DNA of 64,000 bases from Anaerolineaceae bacterium (GTDB lineage Bacteria > Chloroflexota > Anaerolineae > Aggregatilineales > Phototrophicaceae). The notes beneath the pieces were generated by a model. The model searched no databases, had not been told where the DNA came from, and was given only the letters and a program-made list of their open reading frames with translations. Shown in pieces: positions 45,005 to 52,583 of this stretch. The DNA lies in assembly GCA_016124855.1 (NCBI GenBank), contig WGMX01000044.1, positions 1 to 64,000 of the forward strand. Direction: 5' to 3'. Positions within the stretch are counted from its first letter, which is position 1. Each line of letters begins with the position of its first letter. A program made the translations under genes and the position numbers.

Positions 45005-45186
45005 TGAGCCTTACTCCTCCCTGCTTGACAACGTTCCTTATTGCTTCATTTGGAGCGTTACTCGAACACGACAACAGCAAGACCCAAGAATAGAGCACTT
45101 GCCCACATCAGGTCGCGCCATTGTTGGTAACGGATGATAATCTAACCGTCTGTTTGTGAAAAACCAATTACGGAAAGGAGCTTACC

Positions 45187-45537
45187 ATGCGACTTGTGAA
45201 CCGCGCTGCCATTACTGTCAGACCCAAACAGCCCTATATTGACTGGGCCAATGCGCTTGACCACGACGGTCCTAGAATGACACTTGACCATTTACCTGAG
45301 CGAAGCGTTTATTTGGTTGAAGATATAGCGGATTACCTAGTTGATGTGGAATCCATCGTTAAGCGGTATTTCCGGGAAATCTTCCAGCATGAGCTAAAAG
45401 CCTGGCATCGGATTGAAAGTGACTGGCCCAAAAACCGCGACTTTGTGACATTCATGCAATGGTTCGAGATCGAAGTCCATTCGATGGTTCTGGATATTCA
45501 CCGGGGCCGAATCGATTCTGAGCCGTTTGAGGCGTAA
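45187..45537 (+). CDS. Hypothetical protein
   Basis: A 116-residue soluble protein, mostly helical in the second half (IADYLVDVESIVKRYFREIFQHELKAW). ATG 45187 is preceded by GGAAAGGAG. No domain was recognised. It lies between the IS element and an L,D-transpeptidase fragment, so it may be a passenger of a rearrangement. The 380-bp gap that follows contains only that fragment. Confidence 0.6.
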   Translation: MRLVNRAAITVRPKQPYIDWANALDHDGPRMTLDHLPERSVYLVEDIADYLVDVESIVKRYFREIFQHELKAWHRIESDWPKNRDFVTFMQWFEIEVHSMVLDIHRGRIDSEPFEA

Positions 45538-45663
45538 AGTCGCTTTGTCTCACAATTCCACTGATTTAGATTGTTTTGAGGAGGCATTTTGCCCCTTTGA
45601 TGGGAAGTCCAGTTCACCCGACGAGTTTTTCAACACGCAGATTTAGTAGACGATTTTAATGCT

Positions 45664-45835
45664 GTAGTTTTGGGTTCCAGTGGTGCTGATCTTTGTGGCG
45701 GTAATGCGAGTAAGCCCCATTTGTTATGTAGCTTCATGTCGCAAAATGACAATGCACAAAAGCTCTGTGAACGGGCTGACGAAGGCACTATTGTTGAGAT
45801 TGTTTCTAATGAGTTTCAGCCGCAAAGTGACCTAG
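45664..45835 (+). pseudogene. L,D-transpeptidase C-terminal fragment
   Basis: Reads GGNASKPHLLCSFMSQNDN and ADEGTIVEIVSNEFQPQSD, matching the last 55 residues of the enzyme at 37863-39545 (catalytic Cys region). The catalytic TLGC is changed to LLCS, and the rest of the gene is missing. It is a dead duplicate. Confidence 0.82.
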
Positions 45836-45917
45836 GCAAGATCACAATCTCCCAGACATTAAACAGGAGTTGATTGGTCATCGGGAGTCTCATTCAGAGT
45901 AAAGATATACGTGTGTA

Positions 45918-47345
45918 CTATGTGTCATTTCCTAATGTATTGACCTTTACAGTGACTACCGTGCCTTGTGATGGAGTGGATGTAATCTTTATCTGACCGC
46001 CCACAATCTGTACCCGTTCGCGCATCCCCATTAACCCGAAATGGCCTGTTCGTGTAAGTTCGTTAAGATTGGGAGGTATCTCGAATCCAATACCATCGTC
46101 GCTGACGCGCAGGATGACTTCACTTCCCCCATAGCTAAGTTGGATCAAGAGGTTTTGGGCATTCGCGTGGCGACGCGCATTGTTAAGTGATTCCTGAGCA
46201 ATACGATATATAGCCAGTTCTTTATCCGCCTTCAGGCGACCAGGTGTACCGTCGATTCGAAAAGTGGCTTCTGTTTCACGGGCCAAGGTTTCCAACGCGG
46301 GTACCAGCCCCAATTCTTCAAGGTAAAGTGGACGCAAAGCACGGCTGAAACGACGTACCTCTTCAATTGCATTGGCGACCATCTGGCGTAGTTCAGCAAC
46401 GCGCTCGATGCTTTGTTGTGGATCACGTTCGAGCGTACGTTGTACCATTTGAGCCTTGTGACCCAATGCTATGAGCGTCTGGACAGTTTCGTCATGCAGT
46501 TCACGCCCTAATCGGGCGCGCTCATCTTCCTGAGTTTGTGTAATTTCACGCAGGTAATCTTGGAGAGCAGACTGATAGCGCTGCAACTGATGCGCCATTT
46601 GATCTATCGTCTGACGCAGGTCTTCAATTTCTTTAACCCCACCGACTGGTTTTGAAGCAGCCTCGAAGTTTCCCTGCCCAATCTGGCTTGTCTGAATCCC
46701 CAATTCGTGTAAGGGCTGTACAACAAAGCGAAGGCCAAAAAAGAGTATCAATAAGGAAATTATGACAGCCGTTAACAAAATCAGCGGGGTAGCCTGCTCG
46801 AACCGCAGCAGCGGCACGGTTAATGAATGCCAAGGTTCACGGATGACCAATATCCAGTCCGTACTCGGAACAGGTGCATAGGCAATGAGATCACCTTCTC
46901 CCGTTTCTGGCTCAAAAACGATCCCTTTTTCTCCCATAAGTGCCTGCGGAACGCCCGGCCAACTCAGAATAGCCTGCCCGGATGGCACCACACCACCCCG
47001 GTTGAATAATACGTTGCCGTGCCTATCTATTAACGCGACCGTCACGACCACATCGGGATGTTCAATTTCCACCACTTGATCGAGTTCCAGTGCGTCAACA
47101 GGCACTTCTGATAGCTTAATCTGTGACTGTAGTGCGTAGTAATTGGCTTGCAAGGAGATTACTTTTGCTAGCGCCACAACAAGACGGGAATTCTCTTCCG
47201 CAGCCAGAGCATGCATTGAAGCTTGGTGACCGCTAATTCCAGTAAGCGAAAAAACAATAAGCAATATAGTCAGAGGAAGAATAGTCCAGAGCAAAACTTG
47301 CACACGCAGTCCATGGAAACTGATCGTAGCCAAGTTCAACTTCAT
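45918..47345 (-). CDS. Sensor histidine kinase (NarL/HisKA_3 family)
   Basis: A 475-residue membrane kinase: N-terminal membrane segment (about 20-38), an outer sensor domain (about 60-165, Cache-like), a second membrane segment, HAMP, HisKA_3 with the phospho-site RELHDETVQ, and a C-terminal HATPase (N box NNARRHA, G1 VSDDGIGFEI, G2 GHFGLMGM). Its start overlaps the stop of the response regulator gene (ATGA), so the pair is coupled. The signal is unknown; copper or extracytoplasmic redox state is a reasonable guess from the context. Confidence 0.88.
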   Translation of the reverse strand: MKLNLATISFHGLRVQVLLWTILPLTILLIVFSLTGISGHQASMHALAAEENSRLVVALAKVISLQANYYALQSQIKLSEVPVDALELDQVVEIEHPDVVVTVALIDRHGNVLFNRGGVVPSGQAILSWPGVPQALMGEKGIVFEPETGEGDLIAYAPVPSTDWILVIREPWHSLTVPLLRFEQATPLILLTAVIISLLILFFGLRFVVQPLHELGIQTSQIGQGNFEAASKPVGGVKEIEDLRQTIDQMAHQLQRYQSALQDYLREITQTQEDERARLGRELHDETVQTLIALGHKAQMVQRTLERDPQQSIERVAELRQMVANAIEEVRRFSRALRPLYLEELGLVPALETLARETEATFRIDGTPGRLKADKELAIYRIAQESLNNARRHANAQNLLIQLSYGGSEVILRVSDDGIGFEIPPNLNELTRTGHFGLMGMRERVQIVGGQIKITSTPSQGTVVTVKVNTLGNDT

Positions 47346-48001
47346 CCTTTGTTGTCCGGTAGATGGATGAACCCAAGTTGAATGGCCGTTGTTACCGCTT
47401 CCGTACGACTACCTACCTGTAATTTGCTGTATATACTCGCTAGATGCCCCTGGACCGTTCGATCACTAATCTTGAGCTGCAAGCCGATGCCACGATTGGT
47501 TAGGCCTGAAGCTGCAAGTTGCAGTACATCTTGTTCTCGCTCCGTCAACTGCTCGACCAACTTTTCAGGCTGTGTGGCGCCAGCCATATGGCTCATCAAT
47601 TTCTGAGTGATCGCCGGACTTACAGCGGATTGTCCACCATAGATGGTATGCACGGCTCGGGTAATTTGGTCAGCTTCGGCATTCTTTAAAACGTATCCGT
47701 TCGCGCCGGCTTGAATAGCAGCAACAATGAAAGGGTCATCGTCATAGGCTGTTAGGATGAGTATGCCCACAGGAAGCATCTGTTCCCTGATCCAACGGGT
47801 CACTTCAATGCCAGTTGCGCCCGGCATCCGAATATCAAGCACAACAACATCCGGTAGGTGATCTTGAATTAATTGTTTCGCTTGCTCGCCGTCTGCCGCT
47901 TCGGCTAATACCTGAATGTCACTATCTTCTTCGAGAAAATCCCGTATCCCTTTACGAACAACGGCATGATCGTCAGCCAACACAACACGGATCGTTGTCA
48001 T
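47342..48001 (-). CDS. NarL/FixJ-family response regulator
   Basis: A 219-residue regulator with a receiver domain (acidic pocket ADDH, phospho-Asp in VVVLDIRMPG, Lys in YVLKNAEA) and a C-terminal LuxR-type HTH (LTEREQDVLQLAASGLTNRGIG to DRTVQGHLASIYSKL). ATG 48001 has GGAG 7 bases upstream. Proteins of this family bind 7-2-7 inverted heptamers, the exact form of the nine island palindromes, one of which (site 6) lies 116 bp before this gene. Confidence 0.88.
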   Translation of the reverse strand: MTTIRVVLADDHAVVRKGIRDFLEEDSDIQVLAEAADGEQAKQLIQDHLPDVVVLDIRMPGATGIEVTRWIREQMLPVGILILTAYDDDPFIVAAIQAGANGYVLKNAEADQITRAVHTIYGGQSAVSPAITQKLMSHMAGATQPEKLVEQLTEREQDVLQLAASGLTNRGIGLQLKISDRTVQGHLASIYSKLQVGSRTEAVTTAIQLGFIHLPDNKG

Positions 48002-48116
48002 ATCATTTCTCCAAATCAAACCGCTGCAAAGTCCTTGTTTCAAGTATAGCTGGGTTTTATCAAGAAGCTGGCAGTCAATATTGCTGAGCATAAAGTAGTG
48101 ATAGAGCTTATTGCTA

Positions 48117-48132
48117 CCCGCCAAATGGCGTA
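48117..48132. promoter_or_regulatory. Copper-regulon palindrome, site 6
   Basis: CCCGCCA-AA-TGGCGTA in the divergent spacer between the response regulator (116 bp) and the HMA protein/PCYCGC operon (85 bp). It could regulate both and give autoregulation. Confidence 0.65.
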
Positions 48133-48216
48133 TGCCGCGATGCGCTATTCAGCGCTTATGCCATCTATAACCTGTAACTAGAATTGAATTATGAACGCTG
48201 GAAAAAAGAGGAAACA

Positions 48217-48552
48217 ATGAACGGTAATTGTCATGTCATTCCTGTCGAAAGAATCATCACTCCGGAAGAACAAGAAAATACCGAGCAGATTAACCTGATT
48301 ATCCGTGGGATGGGCTGCCCCAATTGTGCTATGCGTGTGCGGAACGGCTTGGTTGCCCTTAAGGGTGTGGTTCATGTGGAGGTCGCTCACCTCACAGCGA
48401 TAGCGAACATTACATTTAGCCCCGAATTTGTGACGCTTGATAATCTGTTTGAAGCAGTTGCGAATGCGGGTAATGATGGACGACATTCTTATCGGGTCAT
48501 TTCCGTTTTAACGCCTCAGACTGCCGCATTACGGCCAAACAGAAGCGAATAG
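48217..48552 (+). CDS. HMA-domain metal-binding protein
   Basis: A 111-residue soluble protein with one heavy-metal-associated domain: GMGCPNCAMRVRNGL carries the C-x2-C copper site. N- and C-terminal extensions add Cys and His (NGNCHVIP). Such proteins pass Cu(I) to P1B ATPases. ATG 48217 has GAGGAAA upstream. Two related proteins are encoded at 63429 and 63786. Confidence 0.8.
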   Translation: MNGNCHVIPVERIITPEEQENTEQINLIIRGMGCPNCAMRVRNGLVALKGVVHVEVAHLTAIANITFSPEFVTLDNLFEAVANAGNDGRHSYRVISVLTPQTAALRPNRSE

Positions 48553-48609
48553 CATCGGATTGATTTGACCGTGAAAAGCCTTCAACTATAAGCATTATAA
48601 GGATCATCG

Positions 48610-49056
48610 ATGAGTATTTTTAAGCATTTTTTCGTGATTTTGCTGCTGGCCGGAGTCACGTTTGGATCAAGCGCATGTAGTGGACAAACGGCTGCACCTT
48701 ATGCGATGGCTTCTGACACGATGTTACCGACCTTTTTGAATGATGCGCCGCCTAAAGTCCGCGAATCTTATCAGTTCGCGATGGCAAATCCACATGATCT
48801 GGAAACTGTTCCCTGTTATTGTGGCTGCGGCAAGATGGGACACCTCAGTAACCTCAATTGTTACATCAAAGATATAGATGCAGCTGGCAAAATCACGTTT
48901 GATGACCATGCTTCCGGGTGCGGTATTTGCGTAGACATTACACAGGATGTCATGAGGATGAAGCGGGAGGGGCGTTCGGCCAAAGAAATCCGGACCTACA
49001 TTGATGGTCAGTACAGTGGTTTTGGGCCGTCAACCAACACGCCGCTGCCCGAATAA
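48610..49056 (+). CDS. PCYCGC-motif lipoprotein
   Basis: A 148-residue protein with a lipoprotein signal (TFGSSAC, lipobox near residue 23) and the PCYCGC family motif TVPCYCGCGKMGHLSNLNC, plus CGIC further on. These Cys may bind copper. It opens the run of five genes ending at 52420 with short gaps and overlaps. Confidence 0.82.
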   Translation: MSIFKHFFVILLLAGVTFGSSACSGQTAAPYAMASDTMLPTFLNDAPPKVRESYQFAMANPHDLETVPCYCGCGKMGHLSNLNCYIKDIDAAGKITFDDHASGCGICVDITQDVMRMKREGRSAKEIRTYIDGQYSGFGPSTNTPLPE

Positions 49057-49058
49057 CC

Positions 49059-49535
49059 ATGAACCGCTTGATTTGCACCCGACCTTCTTTCGGTCTCTGG
49101 TTGCTTGTTATGGTTCTGGCTCTGCTGGTGTTATTCATCCCTCTGCCAGCCCAATCTCAACCGAACGTGGCGCATCGACTGACCTTAAATGCACAGCAAT
49201 TTGAATACATGCCGGGGCGGTTAGAGGTAAATCAGGGTGATACGGTCATCATTACGCTGACCGCTTCGGATGTTACGCATGGGTTTTATCTGGACGGCTA
49301 TGGGTTGGAACGACGCGTTGTACCCGGCGTTTCTCAGGAAATTGTCTTTTCAGCCGATCAAGCGGGCAAATTCCGCTATCGCTGTTCAGTAAGCTGCGGG
49401 CCGATGCATCCATTCATGATCGGCGAGCTTGTGGTCAATACCAATCTTCCGTTTTGGCGGGCAATAGCGCTGGTCGCAACCGGACTGATTGGAATGCTCA
49501 TTTATTTATGGAAATTTGGAAGGACTTCATCATGA
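49059..49535 (+). CDS. CuA-type cupredoxin with two membrane anchors
   Basis: A 158-residue protein. It has an N-terminal membrane segment or signal, a COX2-like cupredoxin domain with His in SDVTHGFYLDGYG and the full CuA motif CSVSCGPMHPFM (C-x3-C-x3-H-x2-M), and a C-terminal membrane segment. It would hold a dinuclear copper site for electron transfer, though no COX1 or NosZ gene is near. Starts 2 bases after the PCYCGC gene stop. Confidence 0.82.
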   Translation: MNRLICTRPSFGLWLLVMVLALLVLFIPLPAQSQPNVAHRLTLNAQQFEYMPGRLEVNQGDTVIITLTASDVTHGFYLDGYGLERRVVPGVSQEIVFSADQAGKFRYRCSVSCGPMHPFMIGELVVNTNLPFWRAIALVATGLIGMLIYLWKFGRTSS

Positions 49536-50032
49536 CAAGACATATTGCTAGACACATGGTAATCAGAAAACAACCGGGTCTTCCTCTGATGCGGCGGCGT
49601 TTCATTGTGATTGGGGGTGGATTGCTGGTTTTGTTAGTCGTCTTTTTTGTAGTTCGGGCCAGTTTGCAGGAGCCGTATGTGCCTGAAGTGACCGGCAAAC
49701 CCAGTGCCGTTATTGATCAGACCTATTTTGATTACGGCACGGTTCGTAACGGATCATGGGCTGAAACAACTTTCAAAGTTAAGAATGTTGGCGATCAGCA
49801 ACTACTCATTATCGGGGAGCCACAAGTCGAAGCCGTAACAGGTTGTTGCCCACCCAAAACGACATTGAGTCAGAAATTCCTAAATCCCGGCGAAGTAGCC
49901 ACGGTGAGCATGCGTTTCAGTATGCATGAAGGGATGGATGGCGAGCATGAGTTTCGTGTCCATGTGCGGACAACCGATCCTGTAAATCCTGACCAACAGG
50001 TGGTAGTACTTTCTAACTGGGTGCAGCAGTAA
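49532..50032 (+). CDS. DUF1573 membrane-anchored protein
   Basis: A 166-residue protein with one membrane segment (FIVIGGGLLVLLVVFFVV) and a DUF1573 Ig-like domain (YFDYGTVRNGSWAETTFKVKN) with the Cys pair TGCCPPKTTL. Its start overlaps the cupredoxin stop (ATGA), with AAGGA upstream. The family is linked to extracytoplasmic assembly; the Cys pair may bind metal. Confidence 0.78.
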   Translation: MTRHIARHMVIRKQPGLPLMRRRFIVIGGGLLVLLVVFFVVRASLQEPYVPEVTGKPSAVIDQTYFDYGTVRNGSWAETTFKVKNVGDQQLLIIGEPQVEAVTGCCPPKTTLSQKFLNPGEVATVSMRFSMHEGMDGEHEFRVHVRTTDPVNPDQQVVVLSNWVQQ

Positions 50033-51408
50033 TGACTGCCCGTGTTGACCTGCTTCAACGCGCACCGCGCCTCAAACGGATGCTCAAGTCGCGTCTGTTC
50101 CAACCGGCACTTCAGCTCGTCACTCTGTTCTTTTTCACTGTGGCAATCCTGACTGGACTGGTTGGGACATCTGCAGGTAGTCACAACTTTGGAATTGTTT
50201 TCGTATGGATTGTCTGGTGGGCGTTGTTGATTATTATCCTCGTCCCGGTGACCGGTCGGTTCTGGTGTACCGTCTGCCCGATTCCTGCGCCGGGTGAGTG
50301 GTTGCAAAGGCGTGGTATTGTTCGCAAGACACCGGGCAAGCTGCGTACATTGCACAAACGCTGGCCGAAGCGCTTAAAGAACATGTGGCTCCAGAATTTC
50401 GGCTTCCTAACAGTAGCCTCTTTCAGCGCGATTATCCTCACACGTCCGCAAATCAGCGCTTGGGTGCTGCTGGCTCTTATACTCGCTGCGGTCGCTCTGA
50501 GCGTCCTATATGATAATCGCGTATTCTGCCGCTACGTTTGTCCGGTAGGGGGGTTCATCGGCTTGTATTCGATGCTTTCTCCACTCGAACTTCGCGTACT
50601 CGATTGCAAGACCTGTCAGGATCACACAGCAAAAGACTGTGTGGTTGGCAACGAGCGGGGCTATGGCTGTCCATGGCTGGTCTATCCTGGAAAATTGGAA
50701 CGCAACACCTACTGTGGACTATGTTTTGAGTGTCTAAAAACCTGTCCGAAGGACAACATTACCCTCAATTGGCGGCCTGTTGGCACTGACCTAACAGTAG
50801 GGAAAGAACACCGGCTAGATGAAGCCTACAAGGCCTTTATCATGCTGGGCTGCGCGCTTATGTATTCGGCAGTCCTACTCGGCCCGTGGGGATGGCTAAA
50901 AAGTTGGGCCAATCTTGACACACTAGCGCACTGGGTTTTGTATACTGCGGGATTATGGGCAGTCAATCTGCTCGTATTGCCGGGGTTGTTTGGGTTAGTG
51001 GCACTGATTGCACGCAAGATCACAGGAGGACAAATCTCCCGACGTGAAATCTTTGTAGCCTACACCTACACGCTTGTACCATTAGGTTTAGCGGCGTGGA
51101 TTGCCTTCAGTATTGGTTTTGTGTTCACTAACGGTAGTTACGCGTTAGCCGTCATATCTGATCCATTCGGTTGGGGCTGGAACTTATTCGGAACTGCGAA
51201 TACTCAGTGGGCACCGCTCGGCGCTAACTTGGTTGGCCTCTTGCAAACCGGAGTTCTGACAGCCGGACTTCTGTTCGCTGTCCAAACAGCTTACCGCATT
51301 GCTCGTCAGCAGACATCCGATTATAACCGGGCATTCATGGCTGTTCTTCCTGTCACTAGTTTTTTGACGGTGATGACTCTGGGTTTTCTGTGGTTGTACT
51401 TAGGCTGA
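50032..51408 (+). CDS. NosR/NapH-like polyferredoxin membrane protein
   Basis: A 458-residue protein with about nine membrane segments. It has the twin C-x3-C-P motifs WCTVCPIPAPGEW and FCRYVCPVGGF and a ferredoxin-like cluster CGLCFECLKTCP, as in NapH, NosR and CcoG-type proteins. It would carry electrons from the quinone pool or cytoplasm to outer partners. The FMN-binding domain of NosR is absent. Start shares TAATG with the DUF1573 stop. Confidence 0.84.
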   Translation: MTARVDLLQRAPRLKRMLKSRLFQPALQLVTLFFFTVAILTGLVGTSAGSHNFGIVFVWIVWWALLIIILVPVTGRFWCTVCPIPAPGEWLQRRGIVRKTPGKLRTLHKRWPKRLKNMWLQNFGFLTVASFSAIILTRPQISAWVLLALILAAVALSVLYDNRVFCRYVCPVGGFIGLYSMLSPLELRVLDCKTCQDHTAKDCVVGNERGYGCPWLVYPGKLERNTYCGLCFECLKTCPKDNITLNWRPVGTDLTVGKEHRLDEAYKAFIMLGCALMYSAVLLGPWGWLKSWANLDTLAHWVLYTAGLWAVNLLVLPGLFGLVALIARKITGGQISRREIFVAYTYTLVPLGLAAWIAFSIGFVFTNGSYALAVISDPFGWGWNLFGTANTQWAPLGANLVGLLQTGVLTAGLLFAVQTAYRIARQQTSDYNRAFMAVLPVTSFLTVMTLGFLWLYLG

Positions 51409-51415
51409 GAAAATA

Positions 51416-52420
51416 ATGGACAAGCGTGAACTTCTAGCTCGCGTCTCGCTAGCATTGCTCTTAATCGTGATACCTGTGTCTTTGGTGGTTTACCAATATG
51501 TTCTGAGGCTACAATTGAGTGGAGTACGCATAATAGACATCAAAGCTGTTGTGCCGGAACAAGGCGGTTTTCAACCGGACAGCATTCAAGTTCAGTCTGG
51601 CGAGACCGTAACCCTGCGTTTTCACGCGGAAGATGTGACACATGGTGTTGCCATCGGCCCTGTTCTAGGGGTTGATCTAGGAGAGATTGATCCCGGTCAT
51701 ACAAAAGAGGTAACACTAACTTTTGATAAGGCAGGAACCTATACATTCTATTGCAATACTTGGTGCAGCCCTAACCATTGGCGAATGCGCGGTGTGGTTG
51801 AAGTCCGAGACGTAGCGAATGCCATTCCTGTAGCACAACGCGATCCAGTCATTGAAACTTTAACAACACAAGGCATCGATATTGACGATACAGTTCATAG
51901 TGGCGGTCAATCCAAAATATCGAGCGAGATAAATGGCTTCCAGCCTTCGGCACAGCGTGGTGCAGTTGTCATCAGTCAGCTATCTATCCCACGCGAATTG
52001 ACCGACATAGGCTGGCAGCAGAGACATTCCCCACAACAGGCTACGGCGCTACTCGTTGTTGATAACCCGAACGCGTCAACTTCCGATTTAGCCGATGCAG
52101 TGGCTTACCTCTGGGCCGGAAACGTCAATCCGCAGACGCTCTCTTCAGCAGCCAGTCTGTACAACAAGAATTGTGCTGCATGTCATGGTCAAACCGGTAG
52201 CGCGGATGGACCGATTGCTGGCCAAACAGCAGTGAAGCCGATCGCCTTTGCTGATTTAGCTTACATGTGGATGAGACGAGATGATGTGCTGTATGCCAAA
52301 ATCCGACGTGGCGGTATGGGCACTGATATGCCCAACTTTGGTACGCTGTTCTCCCCAGAGGAAACATGGGCACTGGTCGATTATCTGAGGTCACTTTCTG
52401 TCACCACTTCACAACCATGA
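51416..52420 (+). CDS. CuA cupredoxin-cytochrome c fusion (COX2-like)
   Basis: A 334-residue protein: N-terminal membrane segment, a COX2-like cupredoxin with His in EDVTHGVAIG and CuA motif CNTWCSPNHWRM, then a linker and a class I cytochrome c (CAACHGQTG haem site near 260, axial Met in GTDMPNFGTLF). This is the layout of caa3-type COX2, but the usual TM pair and COX1 partner are missing. It is the last gene of the operon and the probable electron sink. Confidence 0.84.
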   Translation: MDKRELLARVSLALLLIVIPVSLVVYQYVLRLQLSGVRIIDIKAVVPEQGGFQPDSIQVQSGETVTLRFHAEDVTHGVAIGPVLGVDLGEIDPGHTKEVTLTFDKAGTYTFYCNTWCSPNHWRMRGVVEVRDVANAIPVAQRDPVIETLTTQGIDIDDTVHSGGQSKISSEINGFQPSAQRGAVVISQLSIPRELTDIGWQQRHSPQQATALLVVDNPNASTSDLADAVAYLWAGNVNPQTLSSAASLYNKNCAACHGQTGSADGPIAGQTAVKPIAFADLAYMWMRRDDVLYAKIRRGGMGTDMPNFGTLFSPEETWALVDYLRSLSVTTSQP

Positions 52421-52583
52421 ATGCATCTCTTCCTATTTCCTGCTAATTGCGAGGGCAGTCGGCTGTAATGAACATCTCAATAACAGTAAGCAATATGGCG
52501 GGGGTGGGGCAAGCCAGACAGCGCTACTGTTCAGGTTAGCTGAAGCCATAGAATGAGAATATGCATTAGAAGGAGTTATTCTC

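Noticed and set aside
48610..52420. A nos (nitrous oxide reductase) cluster
   Set aside because: NosZ, NosD, NosF, NosY and NosL are not encoded here, and the polyferredoxin lacks the FMN-binding region of NosR.
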